From: Mytilus californianus
Lineage: Eukaryota; Mollusca; Bivalvia; Mytilida; Mytilidae
DNA length: 64,000 bases
Reading direction: 5' to 3'
Assembly (NCBI RefSeq): GCF_021869535.1
Contig: NW_026262668.1
Location: 75,351,558-75,415,557 of the forward strand
In this document: positions 35,829-47,669 of the stretch, piece by piece
Layout: every line of letters begins with the position of its first letter
How positions within the stretch are numbered: position 1 is the stretch's first letter
Notes under the pieces: generated by a model
The model's database searches: none
What the model saw: only the letters and a program-made list of their open reading frames with translations
Told to the model about the DNA's origin: nothing
Made by a program: the position numbers and the translations under genes

Positions 35829-37655
35829 ATGCCGTGGTTTCATATTTTTAATATACTATTTCTGGTGAATTTTCAGTATGGAAATGGACAAAGATTTGTC
35901 GGTAAATCATGCAAAGTCTTATATGATATTTCTCCTATAAGTGTAATCTGTGATGTGACGAAAGGAGATCAATGGTCCCTGGACGATTTTCGTGAACTAA
36001 TGAACGATACAAAGAAGTCTTACTTAGGAGACGGTCAATTTACATTGGAAATAGAATGTCATGGTGGTGGAAATATTAGTATAAGGCAACCAATAAAATT
36101 ACCGGAAATGACATCATTAACCGTTAGGAACTGTTATATTACCGATTATTATGATTATGATTTTTCACAAGAAGTTTTGTCCATCGAATCGGTACTGCAA
36201 AATTTGAAATTTACCAACTGCAAAATAGTGTACAGAAGGTCAGATTATGTGAAACACATTCAGACAAATTTTGAAAAGTTACTGGCATATGAGAAATGTC
36301 AAATATCTAATACTTTACGTACTTTTATATTTCACAATAGTTCTTTCGATGATTATTACCCTGGACGGCAACTTACCCCAAAAGAATTGAAATTGGAATT
36401 GGATTATGAAAATGAACTGAGATTTCTTAGGAAATGTGCTCATAACAATCTCACGTATGTTGAAATGTCTTCTCTTAGCCCTTTCTCCGCTGAAGTAATG
36501 ATTAACGATTTATTACAGAACGGCATATTCAACTCCTTAAATGTTATTAACTTGACAAATAATGGTTTAGAACGGGTTCCGAGCAGTTTGTTCACAGACT
36601 CTATGTACCAAACAATCAACAAACTTAAGAAAATTGATCTTTCCAGGAACAAGATTGAGGATATCAGCTTTCTTTACAAATATTATGATTTCGATGGTAT
36701 TCTAAACGTTGATTTGACCAGGAATAAAATAACTGAACTATCAAATCTTGACACGAACAAGTTAAAATCGTTTTCTCGGTTAAGAAATGAAGTTAACATA
36801 AGAGAAAATCCGCTTATTTGTACATGTTACCAAAGATTACTTTATGAATTCATTGCGGAGATAAATGACAAGAACTGGGAGCAATATACCTATCTCAAAT
36901 CAATGCAGTGTTTAGACCAAGAAAGCGAAAGAAACTTGAAAAACATATCTGATTTTTCAAACGAAGGTATGTGTAAGAAAAGTGATAGTTTAGTGTGTGT
37001 CAGCGAAGGAATCTTTAAAAAATACAAATATTCTTTTCTAGGATTTTCGTTAGTTTTTCTTGTCATTGTATTCACGTGTCTCCTCCTTAAGTACAAATAT
37101 AGAATTAAGCAACTGTATAGAGTGAAAACTGCCGTTCAGTGCCATTGTCCAGATAACCCCAAATATTACGACGCTTTTATTTCATACAGCTCGTCAGATG
37201 AACGATGGGTGTACGATGTATTGTGCACGAGACTAAAATCGTTGTTACCAGATGTTAATCTTTGCCTGCACCACAAAGATTTCATACCAGGCGCATGCAT
37301 AGCAGAAAATATCATCAACAGCGTTGAGAATAGCAGATATACACTGCTTATTCTGTCATTAAATTTCATCGAAAGTGAATGGTGCCAAATGGAATTTCAG
37401 AAGGCTTTTCACCAAACATTGAAACACCGACGCCACTTACTAGTTTTGCTCATTGAAGACATTGACTTTAGTTTGTTAGACTATGATCTTAGATTTTTTC
37501 TGCAAACCTATACATATCTCAAATATTCCGACAAACTGTTCTGGCAAAAACTTGCAGGAACATTACAGATGTCAAGAGATGAGGATAAGACAAGTCACTC
37601 AAATAATCAAGTTTTTAATCAACTTCTTCCACCAGACTATGATTCATGTGTATAA
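35829..37655 (+). CDS. Toll-like receptor, single cysteine cluster, TIR domain
   Basis: One uninterrupted frame of 608 residues. A short signal peptide (about 1-20) precedes an ectodomain with leucine-rich repeat units near 236-310 (LNVINLTNNGLERVP, LKKIDLSRNKIEDIS, ILNVDLTRNKITELS). A C-terminal cysteine cap follows (NPLICTCYQ at 327-335, then C361 and C382), and a membrane span at about 401-420. The TIR domain covers about 446-580, with box 1 YYDAFISYSS, box 2 LCLHHKDFIPGACIAENI and box 3 FW at 571-572. Such receptors sense microbial or endogenous ligands and signal through MyD88-type adaptors; the ligand cannot be read from sequence. Single-exon structure is common for bivalve TLRs. The ectodomain is short and the N-terminal repeats are weak. 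Box 2 has HKD where RD is usual in vertebrates. Confidence 0.93.
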   Translation: MPWFHIFNILFLVNFQYGNGQRFVGKSCKVLYDISPISVICDVTKGDQWSLDDFRELMNDTKKSYLGDGQFTLEIECHGGGNISIRQPIKLPEMTSLTVRNCYITDYYDYDFSQEVLSIESVLQNLKFTNCKIVYRRSDYVKHIQTNFEKLLAYEKCQISNTLRTFIFHNSSFDDYYPGRQLTPKELKLELDYENELRFLRKCAHNNLTYVEMSSLSPFSAEVMINDLLQNGIFNSLNVINLTNNGLERVPSSLFTDSMYQTINKLKKIDLSRNKIEDISFLYKYYDFDGILNVDLTRNKITELSNLDTNKLKSFSRLRNEVNIRENPLICTCYQRLLYEFIAEINDKNWEQYTYLKSMQCLDQESERNLKNISDFSNEGMCKKSDSLVCVSEGIFKKYKYSFLGFSLVFLVIVFTCLLLKYKYRIKQLYRVKTAVQCHCPDNPKYYDAFISYSSSDERWVYDVLCTRLKSLLPDVNLCLHHKDFIPGACIAENIINSVENSRYTLLILSLNFIESEWCQMEFQKAFHQTLKHRRHLLVLLIEDIDFSLLDYDLRFFLQTYTYLKYSDKLFWQKLAGTLQMSRDEDKTSHSNNQVFNQLLPPDYDSCV

Positions 37656-37802
37656 AATCAAACTGCGAGTATAAAATTGAGACCCTTAATGCCAAAAACA
37701 CCAAGTTTCATTTATTTATTTGTTTATGTGCCGATGGTTACTTTTCACTATTGTAAAATACATTGTTTGCCTGATGTCACAAATGTATATTTTGCATTCG
37801 TA

Positions 37803-37808
37803 AATAAA
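37803..37808 (+). promoter_or_regulatory. likely polyadenylation signal of the TLR gene
   Basis: AATAAA lies about 150 bp after the TLR stop codon in AT-rich DNA. A second copy occurs near 37889. Assignment is by position only. Confidence 0.5.
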
Positions 37809-37904
37809 ATCTATAGGATGACGAATTATTTTTAGAGCATTGTAGAATCTAAAACAGTTATACACATCCTTTTTACATTTGTCTCTTAAATAAAGTCAAA
37901 TTTA

Positions 37905-38270
37905 CCAGTTATAGTCATTTAAACACAATTGATGTTGTCAGTGGACAACATTGAATCCCAATATGTTCCAGTTATCGGCATTTAAACACAGTGGACAACA
38001 TTGAATCCCAAGATGTTCCAGTTATAGTCATTTAAAAACTATTAATTTTGTCAGTGGTAAACATTGAATCCCCATGTGTCCCAGTTATCGGCATTTAAGA
38101 ATTGATTTTGTCAGTGGACAACATTGAATCCCGATATGTTCCAATTATAGTCATTTAAACACAATTGATTTTGTCAGCGGAAAACATTGAATCGCAATAT
38201 GTTCGTCATTTAAGCACAATCGATTTTCTCAGTGGACAACATTGAATCCCCATATGTTCCATTACTCTCC
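37905..38270. repeat. ~65-bp tandem repeat
   Basis: About five units marked by GTCAGTGGACAACATTGAAT, CCCAATATGTTCCAGTTAT and GGCATTTAAACACA, lying just beyond the TLR 3' end. Unit length varies through internal deletion. Confidence 0.85.
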
Positions 38271-38309
38271 TTTTATTTTTTAACGCAGGTTGGACTCTTC
38301 AGGTAAACT

Positions 38310-38690
38310 TAAAAATAAGAAGATGTGGTATAGAAGTTAACAACTGTAGGTCACCGTGCACCCTTCAGCAATGAGCAGAACCCATTCCGTATAGCCCGCT
38401 ATAAAAAGCCCCTAAATGACAAATGTAAAACAATTCAAACGAAAAACTAACGGCATGATTTAAGTACAAAACAATGAACGAAAAACAAATATGATAAACA
38501 GAAACAAACGACAACGACTGAAATACAGGCTCCTGACTTGGGACAGGCACATATAGAATGTGGCGGAGTTAAACATGTTTGCGGGCGCAAAACCCTCCCC
38601 CTAACCTCGGACAGTGGTGTAACAGCACAACATAATTATGAACAAACTATAAAAATCAGTTGAAAAGGATTTAACTTGTCAGATCGGAAC
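38310..38690 (-). repeat. family B copy (reverse)
   Basis: AAGAAGATGTGGTATAGAAG, CCCGCTATAAAAAGCCCCTA, CTCCTGACTTGGGACAGGCA and GACAGTGGTGTAACAGCACA match the copy at 30690-31120. Confidence 0.75.
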
Positions 38691-38802
38691 AAAGCAGAAA
38701 AACAAGTAATAAAAACACAGACCGGACGTGGCAGGGTAATTATACATCCCCAAAACAATAAAAACAATAAGTACAGATCTGAGAGTACTCGCAATTACTG
38801 AC

Positions 38803-38930
38803 AGCTTGGCGAACAGTACATAAAAAATAATGTTGGCAAACTTGGCGAACAGTACATAACAAATAATGTTGGCGAACTTGGCGAATCGTACATAAAAATG
38901 ATGTTGTCGAAGTTGGCGAAGTACATTCAT
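38803..38930. repeat. 36-bp minisatellite
   Basis: Three to four units of CTTGGCGAACAGTACATAAA followed by AATAATGTTGGCGAA. It lies where the 3' part of the minus-strand retrotransposon should continue. Confidence 0.8.
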
Positions 38931-38939
38931 TTGTATGTA

Positions 38940-39137
38940 CAATTCGCTTTTATGAAACTTCCTGTTCTTGAAAAAATACACCAAGATATTTAAATTCTTC
39001 AACAATATCTAACACAATATCAGCATATTTAAAAATAACATTCTGTAGTAGTCAACCTTTAGAATATTACTATTTTGCTTTGCTGGACATTGACCTTCCA
39101 TTTCCATTTATCACAACATTCTTTTAAAGCGTCTAAT
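38940..39137 (-). pseudogene. non-LTR retrotransposon 2, RT thumb remnant
   Basis: Read on the minus strand, this encodes ALKECCDKWKWKVNVQQSK and then EEFKYLGVFF, the segment that follows the YADD box in reverse transcriptases of this class. The matching YADD segment lies at about 43703-43750 on the other side of retrotransposon 1, so the two are halves of one disrupted gene. Confidence 0.75.
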
Positions 39138-39138
39138 T

Positions 39139-39423
39139 GTGTTTGTTGATCAGAATATACATGGATCTGACTATAGAAAAGTACCAAATTATGGTCAGAA
39201 AGGTGTGCAATATATGCATAAAAATTATCAGACACACACTGGTAATTATATGAAAAAAGATCAATTTAATAGTTACTATGGTCATAATCAAAACCAAAAC
39301 ATGTTTTCACAAAGTAATCATTCTAATAACTATAGGAAAGATCAAGTTGAGGGTAATGGAAACAGAGATAGAATGCTTGAAATGATGGAATTTATGCTCC
39401 AAGAAATGAGAAATATGAGGTAT
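39139..39423 (+). pseudogene. C-terminal part of LINE ORF1
   Basis: About 95 residues rich in N, Q, Y and K (KNYQTHTGNYMKKDQFNSYY), ending MLEMMEFMLQEMRNMRY. Its position ahead of the endonuclease frame suggests the tail of an RNA-binding ORF1 protein. The N-terminal part is missing because the element is 5'-truncated. No domain can be named. Confidence 0.55.
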
Positions 39424-39982
39424 TAAGTCATGCAATATCAAATGTACATGTAGGTACACTTGCATTTTAGAATGTAAATATTCAAGTTTTGATAAGAAGA
39501 TTTTAGTCTAAATAATAAAAGGATGAACTAGTATTATTACAACAATAAGATGATTAAAAAAAAAAAAAAGTACATGTAATGAGATAAAATTGCTTATTTT
39601 TCAATATACATTGTACATGTTCGTGATGGGTGTTTAGAAAAATATATTAGTTTCATGAAGAAATGTAAAAATATCTGTATATATATTTTTTTGGGTGATT
39701 TATTATGTTAAAGTTAGTTCTACAGAACACTTGTAGTATTCAGTTAGTTCTACAGAACACTTGTAATATTCATTTTAACAAATGAAAAGAGTTATTTCCC
39801 TTAGACTCCTGTATTGTTAGCAGTCATGAATTAAAAAAAGAAAAAAAAAATATTTGGAACTATTATTGCAGTTTAAATCTATCATGTTTATAGAAACATT
39901 AACCAAACTGTCTAAATATAATTGAAGGTTTTCAGGCTAACAAGAATGTTTAATATATATCTGGCACTAGTCAAAATTAAAA

Positions 39983-41179
39983 ATGAACAGAGTTCATAAA
40001 AAATTGTCAATTTCCTCATGGAATGTACATGGCCTTGGAGATAAGATGAAAGACCCAATGTTTCTGGATTTTTTAAATAAAGATATAAATATACTATTAG
40101 AAACCTGGAAGGGGGGATCAGAAGATTTTAAAATTGAAGGCTATAACATTATCTCTAAAATACGAAAGAAAACAAAAAAAGCCAAAAGACATAGTGGAGG
40201 CATTATAGTCACAATTAAAAAACAATTTTACAAGGGGATTTCTTATCTTAAAGATGCTACGTCATCCCAGAATAGATTATGGTTAAAGCTTGATAAGTAT
40301 TTCTTTGGACTTAATCAAGATATATATCTTTGTGCTGTTTATATTCCCCCTTTTTCATCAGCACATTATGATAGTGACTTAGAAAATCTTGAAAATGAAA
40401 TTAGTTCATTTTCTATTGAAGGACAAATTATTTTAATTGGGGATTTTAATTCTAGAACTGCAATGAAAGCAGATTACATAGAAAATGACTCAGATGAAAT
40501 AAATAATTTTGATGGTATTGACCTTCTTCCAGAGAGCTATATAACTGATATTGAAATCAGAAGAGTAAACCAAGATAACACTTTGAATACATTGGGGAAT
40601 AAATTACTTGAATTATGTTCATCCTCAAGGCTACGTATACTCAATGGCCGTTTTTTGGGAGATTCCCTAGGATATTTTACTTATATGTGTAATACTGGGT
40701 TCAGTACAGTTGATTATGCCATTGCAAGTGAGAGTCTCCTGCCTGAGGTAAAATACTTTAAAACAAATGACTTTACATATTTATCAGATCATGTTCAAAT
40801 AAACTTATATATGAATTGTTCTATTATATCAGATACATGTATGAAGAAATGTCTAGGTGAAAAGAGATGGCATTTGATTAAATCATACAAATGGACAGAA
40901 TTGTCATTTTCAAAATTAATTGATGTTCTATCAACAGAAAATGTTAGAAAGGAAATTTTAGATTTAGAGATGCAACATTTTGATAGCAATAAACTAGGCG
41001 TTGATGGTGCAACTGAAAAACTTACAAAATTTTTACAAAATATTGCAGAAAATACATGTAAAGGCATATCTAAACCAACTAAAAAGAAAAAGAAAAAAAT
41101 TAAACAAGTATGGTCAGATAATACAGTATATGAAACAAAAAGACAAATAAACTATATAGGAAATAAAAATCAAGAATAA
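39983..41179 (+). pseudogene. LINE ORF2, apurinic-like endonuclease domain
   Basis: Starts MNRVHKKLSISSWNVHGL. The endonuclease signature is visible as SSWNVHGLGDK, ETWK, SGGI, VYIPPFSS, LIGDFNSRT and SDHVQINLY. It would nick target DNA for target-primed reverse transcription. The frame ends early at about 41179; coding continues in other frames, showing a frameshift. A K-rich linker (KPTKKKKKKIKQVW) precedes the break. Confidence 0.88.
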
Positions 41180-43554
41180 CTTAAATGACAAAAGTTTAAA
41201 ACCTAAATATTTTGAATTATGTAAAAAACTAAAAAAAAATTTTTAAACAGAAAAAATTTGAATATCACCAAAAACTTTATAAATCACTTTCAGATAACTT
41301 TAAAAATAATCCAAAAGAATATTGGAATGTTCTAAAGGCAATAAAAAAGAAACCAAAGATATTGAAGAAGATATTCCTGAAATTTTAATGAATGAAAATA
41401 AAATCATAAAACATTTTCAGGATCAGGGTACACCAACATCATATGATAAACCCTTTGTAAATAAACTGGAACGTGAATTAAACATTCTAGAGGATAATAT
41501 TGAATTGAATATGGAAACTGATGCACCAATTACATTTGCTGAGGTAAAACTGGTCATTTCAAACCTTAAAGTAAACAAATCAGCAGGTCCAGATAGAATT
41601 GTGAATGAAATACTCAAACATTCACAACCTGTGATAACTAATTCTATTGTAAAAGTTTTTAATTTGATTTTAAAGACAGGTAATTATCCAGATTCATGGA
41701 AATTATCTTTCATGATCCCTTTACATAAAAAAGGTGACAAGTTAGACCCTAATAATTATAGAGGAATTTCTCTTATAAGTAATCTACCAAAACTTTTAAA
41801 TGCCATATTGAATAATAGGCTAATCAAGATTGTTGACAAACAATTAAGTGATTGTCAGTTTGGTTTCAGAGAAAATCACAGAACAGCTGATAGCATCTTT
41901 TTATTGAAGTCCTTGATTAATAAATATCTACATAAAGAGAAAAAAAAAGATTTATGCCTGCTTTATAGATCTGAAAAAGGCTTTTGATTCAGTATGGAGA
42001 ACTGCTTTACTTTATAAATTATGCAAAATGGGTGTTGGCAGGTCTTTTTACAGAGTTATAAAACAACAATACTTAAATACTAAATCATCTTTGAAATACA
42101 AAGATTATGTATCAGAATTTTTTAATATTGCTAGAGGGGTTAAACAAGGAGACACCCTCAGCCCCACTTTATTTAATGTCTTCATTAATGATATTGTAAA
42201 AAATTTTGAGGGAAATGATTCAAGTTCCCTTAAGCTTATAAATAGTAAGGTGGGATGCCTCCTTTTTGCAGATGATCTTTTGATCCTGTCAGAATCGAAA
42301 GAGGGTCTTCAAAACAGTTTAAATAATGTTAAATTATATTGCAACAAATGGCAACTCTCTTTAAATACAAACAAAACAAAATCCATGATTTTCAGTCAGT
42401 CCAAACAAAATGGTGAAACATCACATATTTACTATGAGAATGAAGCCATAGAGAGCGTATCAGAATATTCATTTTTGGGAATGTTGATAAAATGTAATGG
42501 AAATTTATCACAAAGTACCTTAAATCTGACAAAAAAGGCAAAAAAAGTATTTTTTGCAATAAAATCCTATACTAAATCATTGAATAATCTACCTATAAAA
42601 GTAGCAAATAACCTTTTTGATTCTTTAGTAAAACCAATTATGACCTATAATTCAGAAGTAACATATTTGGATACATATATTTCTTTTCATAGAGCCAAAA
42701 ACAGAGCCTTATCTTCAGGAAAACAAATTAATCAACTTGATTTTACAGACAAAACCCCTATTGAAAATATGCATCTTAAATTTTGTAAATCTACTCTAGG
42801 AATAAGAAAAAATGCATCCAATTTAGGGGCAAGAGTTGAATTATGAAGATTGCCTATAGAATGTTTTATTAAAACACAAACCCTTTTATATTTAGCTAGA
42901 CTATATAATAATAATATTAATCCATTGATAAAGGAAGCTTTTTCTCTAGCACAGTCTCTAGATTTGACTGGAACTTATTCATGGTATACATATGCAAAGA
43001 ATATTGTTGAAGAGACTAATATTGACCTTAATATTTTTTCTAATTGTAAGGACATAAAAGATGTAAATAAAATAAAAAACGATATAAAGTTAAAAATGAA
43101 AAATAGATATGAAGATTTAATTGAAACTAAATTTGAAAACATTGATGATAAAAGTAAATTTTATCTATATAAAAAACTTAAAAAGGATTGCAAACTAGAA
43201 TCTTATCTAAATATATCTAATTTTCAGATAAGGAGATTGATCACTAAATTTAGACTAAGTGATCACTCCCTCTTAATTGAAAAGGGGAGATATTTTAAAA
43301 TCCCAAGAGAGGAACGACTTTGTCATAAATGTAAAATACTAGAGGATGAGAAACATTTTTTACTCTATTGTGATTATAATAAAACACTAAGAAATGCCTT
43401 TTTTGAACACATATGTACTGAAAATAATAACTTTAATAATTTTAATGAAGAAGAAAAAATTCATTATTTACTAAATCCATCAACGCCTTTACAAACAAAT
43501 AAGTTAGGATCCTTCTTGAAAAAGTCATTAGAACTGAGGGCAGGGGACTCTTAA
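41180..43554 (+). pseudogene. LINE ORF2, reverse transcriptase and C-terminal zinc segment, broken
   Basis: Three main pieces remain. 41322-41987 carries KSAGPDRIVNEILK, YRGISLISNLPKLL and CQFGFRENHRTADS. 42028-42846 carries GVKQGDTLSPTLFNVFIND and the catalytic box LLFADDLLIL. 42850-43554 carries LCHKCKILEDEKHFLLYCDY. Breaks fall at A-rich runs near 41220-41340 and 41940-41990, and a TGA at 42844-42846. Homopolymer breaks could partly be assembly errors, but the stop is a base substitution. Confidence 0.88.
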
Positions 43555-43702
43555 CAACTTGTTTGTTTTTATAAATTTTGATGCTGTTTTTATTGTGTTT
43601 GTTTGATATGTATGTATATATGTTTATTGTGTTAATACATGTTGGTCACAAACTGTAAAGTTTATAAGACAATAAAATATTTGATTTGATTTGATTTGAT
43701 TT

Positions 43703-45065
43703 GTTAATCTGCTTGTGTTTCTGACATGAGGATAGGGTCGTCGGCGTACAGTGCAATACACGGTTTTAAAAACACATTTAGCTCGCTCTCTATTTGATGT
43801 GATAAAGATTTCAAACCATTTATATTTTTGTTCTGAAAAAAAGCTTTCCATATCATTTAGATAAATAGATAAAAGTATAGGAGATAAATTTTCTCCCTGT
43901 CGTACACCTACATTACATGGAAAGTGATCTGAATATTCACCATCACTGACATTTTTATATATATTAAATATAGTATTATACATCTCCCCATTCACTGTAT
44001 GTAAAGGGAGTTTTGACCAAAGACCAAATCTCCAAACTGTATCGAATGCTTTAGCAAAATCAATAAAGCACAAACAAGTTTTTTTGTTTTTTTGTTTGTT
44101 TCAGTTGTTCAAATAAAAATGCATAGTAAATATGCTGTCTATATATATAGTGGAATAACCCTTTCTGAAACCAAACTGGTTTTCATTAACAACAAATATT
44201 CTTCTTAAAATGTATATACTAAGTCTTAAATTCAGAATTGACGTGAAAAGTTTACCCATACAGTTTAAAATAGTTATTGATCTGTAGTTCTGAGGATCTA
44301 AATGATCACCTTTGTTTTTATAAAAAGGTATAACATTACCAACAAGCCAAAGTTCATGCACTGTTCCAGTATCCTATACAATATTGAATAGTTTTACATA
44401 GATTGGCATGCAAATCTGGTTGGTGCTCTTAATATGTTCATTAATAATGAAGTCATCACCACAAGATTTGCTATTTTTCAAGTTTTAATGCATTTAAAAA
44501 TATCATTTTCAGTAATAGGACTGTTTAACAGTGAATTCAGCTCGTTATTCTCATCTGAAATTGGAACTTCACTATCGTCAGAATTTGACGAATTTATTTT
44601 TTTTTAAATTCAAAGAGTATATTAACAGGAATATTAGTCCTTTTTTTCTCTTTATACAAGTTCAATATTTCCAAAATTCTTTAGAATTACTATTTGTCAA
44701 AACATTCATCTTTTTTCTCATGGCTTTTTTATGTTTATTTATAGAAATTTTCATTTGCCTCTTATATTCACGAACTTTATGTTCCCTTTTTAAACATGTT
44801 TTATTGTCTTTATATCTTCTTTATGCTATTCGAAAGCACCGTCTTTTTCCCAATATGTTTGGTCAAACCAATGTTTAATTACTTTTCTTCGACATTTCTT
44901 TTCGTGTCGTTTGTAACTAAATGATCCAAACACCTTTTCGATTGAATCCAGCATTAAACCATTTACAGATTCAACTATTTTATTAATATTTTTTGAGCCA
45001 ATATACTGGTATTTAACAGTTAAATCATCATTTAATTGATCGATTTTATTTCTATCGATTCGGCT
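43703..45065 (-). pseudogene. non-LTR retrotransposon 2, reverse transcriptase portion
   Basis: Read on the minus strand, the segments in order are: EKVFGSFSYKRHEKKCRRK, KNSKSCGDDFIINEHIK, LWLVGNVIPFYKNKGDHLDP, NQFGFRKGYST, MCFIDFAKAFDTVWR, GVRQGENLSPILLSIYLND and ALYADDPILMSETQAD. Several frames are used, so it is decayed. It is cut at 43703 by the tail of retrotransposon 1 and resumes at 39137. Confidence 0.88.
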
Positions 45066-45800
45066 TCTTTTTCACGATCCAATTTTTGAAGCCCTTTCTT
45101 TCACGACAAATACGAATACAAATAATTTTATTAACTAATCACAGTGCAGAATAATTACAGTTTAATTATGACTACAAGACAAAACATACAATACTAAACA
45201 TGATTTGAATGATAGAGTCGATTAAAAAATTGAACATATACTGGTATACATTTATTAAAGAAAAGAACTGCATAAAATACTTATACTAGTGAATAAAAAC
45301 CAGCAATATGGATTCCACTTGGAACACAAAAATTTCATACAATAATATAAATAATAATAAAGGGGGTCAGCTTTTGAGTCAATTATGCATTAGTGCATCT
45401 CTTTCTTTGGATAGTTGTTTTAAAAGTTTATGAATTATATAAATGATGTATGTGTCTTCATTGCTTAAAAGCCAATTAATTTGTTTTCATCAGAAAAAAA
45501 AGTTTACTAAAATTCTTATTATTATCATTTAATTGATCAAAATATGGTTTGCGTACTGTTGTTAAGCATGGACATTGAATTAAAAAAATGGATTTCATCT
45601 TCAACAGAATGTTTACATAAATTACATTAATACCCAAGTTACAATATCTTCCCTTCTCAATGTTGAGGTTATGTGAGCTTACTCTAAATTAAGTTAGCAT
45701 CCTTCTTTTATTTTCATTACCACAATGTAAATATGTTTTCTAATTTGAAATTGTTTTTAAATTTACGATATGTTCTTAACTTGTTCCACTCTTTGGAATA
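45066..45800 (-). pseudogene. 3' end of a third non-LTR retrotransposon
   Basis: The minus strand encodes EWNKLRTYRKFKNNF and FRVSSHNLNIEKGRYCN, text typical of the C-terminus of LINE ORF2 proteins. A 3' region with AATAAAATTATTTGTATTCG follows. It separates the endonuclease and reverse transcriptase parts of retrotransposon 2, so it is a 5'-truncated insertion in the same orientation. A TTTCACGATCC motif lies at its 3' junction (45075). Confidence 0.75.
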
Positions 45801-46235
45801 ATGTTTATTGTAATGTCATCACGTTCATCGACATCATCATTCGAGTTGAAGACTAGCTTAAGGTTCAAAGTCGAATGAATATCGGAAAAAAGAACAGAAA
45901 AATCACGTACAGACATATTAACAATACATGATAACAAAGTATACGTACATATAAAATAATCAACCACACGTAAATAAGCCTTGTTTGTCGCCATCAACTC
46001 TACCATTTAAACTGATAAACAGATTGTTATTACTACACATTTCTAAATGTAAATTTCCAAAGTGGTTTTTTGTCTTGGCGTAACTATTTGTAATGCGTGA
46101 CATATGAAACTTGTGTAGATTGTTTGAAAAATCAACATTCAAATTATCTGATGTGTCATGATTAGTATTTGTTATTTCATAGAAGTCTAAATTGGCAGCA
46201 GCTCTGCTGTGAAAATCTCCTGTAAGCAAAATAGA
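45800..46235 (-). pseudogene. non-LTR retrotransposon 2, endonuclease portion
   Basis: The minus strand encodes ILLTGDFHSRAA, the GDFN/H box of an AP-type endonuclease, then HLEMCSNNNLFISLNGRVDG and VDYFICTYTLLSC. A frame change occurs near 46000. The N-terminal endonuclease part is absent to the right of 46235. Confidence 0.8.
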
Positions 46236-46320
46236 ATAATGGTTATCAGAAATTCACGTTCTAGTATATTTATTGAATCTGGTAAACTGGAATATAGTCC
46301 AAGATATGAAAGACGTTGTC

Positions 46321-46455
46321 AATATATTTTTTTCTGTCAGACTATGAAGAAATAACATCAAAAATGTGGTACACACTGAATAACTCGTGTAGCGGGTTAT
46401 TTAAAAGTGTGCACCACATTTTTTATGTTATTTCGAATAGACAGAAAAAATATTT
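46321..46455. repeat. ~55-bp inverted repeat (hairpin)
   Basis: AATATATTTTTTTCTGTC, AAATAACATCAAAAATGTGG and TACACACTG on the left are mirrored by AGTGTGCACCACATTTTTTA, TGTTATTTCG and GACAGAAAAAATATT. The loop is CTCGTGTAGCGGG. Confidence 0.85.
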
Positions 46456-46978
46456 AAGTCGTTCCTTATAATTTAATTCTAGAAAGGAGTAAACCATGAT
46501 AAAAATGTTGATGACGCCGCGGTCACAAGACAAAATTATGTCTATGAGCTGATAGACAAAACACTTTCAGCCAATCAGAGGACGTGTTACAACCAAAATT
46601 AAATTATTGCAATTTGAATGTGATTGTGGACGACTGCTACATTTTGCATTGTAATGTCCTATATATACTACATATATCTCTGGTCCTATATATGCAGCAT
46701 CATGAAACATTTTACATTGTACTTGCTATACCATTTATTAGATTTCCAAAATTGAAAATATTTAACTTAGAGAATTTATTATTTGAAGTGAAGCTAGCAA
46801 AATCAAAAATATAACATTGATCAAAATTCCAGGTTAGTAATTGATCAATATGCTCAATATTTATTAAGGGTCCCTTAATTAGGAAATACACTGTGTTTGA
46901 TTAGTTTGGAGTGTTTTTTTTTCAACCAACCCCCCTTTCCCAGTGTCAGTTAAAATGAACTATAATTCTTTTCTTTAT

Positions 46979-47560
46979 TGTCCCCCGCGCGACGCGTTGC
47001 AGGGACATAGAAATACCGGGCGTCCGGGCGTCCGTCCGTCCGTCTGTCCGTCTGTCCGTCCGGTCATGTTAGCGCTCTGATGTGTACAATTCTTGCAGAT
47101 TTTTATAAAACTTATATAATAGATTTATCATCAGCAATGTCTCAGACAAATTCGAAAATCATGAGTGCCGATCAACTATTTTTAAAAGAGTTATGCCCTT
47201 AGAAATATTAACTTAGTATATGGAAAATGTCATTGTTAGCTCTCTCTTGTGAACCATCCTTGCCATAATTTTATAAAACTTACTGTAAATTCAGAAATGA
47301 TTGCAAGGTTTTTTTTTATTAATGCTAATAATGCGACTTCGTGGTGAAAATCGCAATAATAAGAACTTACATTCTGATATCTGATACATATATCTGTATG
47401 CAGATTTTCCTGAAATCGCAATAACTAATCTCACATTTTTGTCCATTTTTTAAAAATCGCAATAATAATTGCACGCAAAAATTTCTGAATTTACAGTATA
47501 TCATAGGTTTATATCAGCAATGACTCGGACAAGTTCGAAAATCAGTGCCTATCAACTATT
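46979..47560 (+). mobile_element. family E element, copy 2, carrying a nested MITE
   Basis: Begins with the palindromic GTCCCCCGCGCG / GCAGGGAC end and a GTCCGTCCGTCTGTCC run, followed by core units with TTTTATAAAACTTATATAAT and CAGCAATGTCTCAGACAAAT. The second core unit is broken at ACTTA by the element 47283-47496 and resumes TATCATAGGTTTATATCAGC. Confidence 0.75.
47283..47496. mobile_element. TA-flanked inverted-repeat MITE, copy 2
   Basis: Same termini as 3715-3913 (CTGTAAATTCAGAAAT / ATTTCTGAATTTACAG) with TA on both sides. The host repeat gives the empty site: the uninterrupted core unit reads AAACTTATATAATAG. Removing the element and one TA restores AAACTTATATCATAGG. Confidence 0.88.
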
Positions 47561-47669
47561 TTTTTAATTAATTATAAGCTACATGTTTTCATCCTAAATT
47601 TTCCGACAATTTTGCAATCTATAGGTTGGAACTCTGAAGACATTTGTTGTCATAATGAACTTGCATTTA

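Larger units (their letters stand above)
39138..43702 (+). mobile_element. non-LTR retrotransposon 1 (5'-truncated LINE)
   Basis: The order is: end of an ORF1-like frame, a 550-bp gap, an endonuclease frame, reverse transcriptase frames, a CCHC-like zinc segment, then a 3' end of AATAAAATA followed by (TTTGA)n up to 43702. A short tandem tail without LTRs is typical of LINE elements. It is inserted antisense into retrotransposon 2. The Jockey/I-like superfamily fits, but the clade cannot be decided by eye. Frameshifts and a stop make it inactive. Confidence 0.9.
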
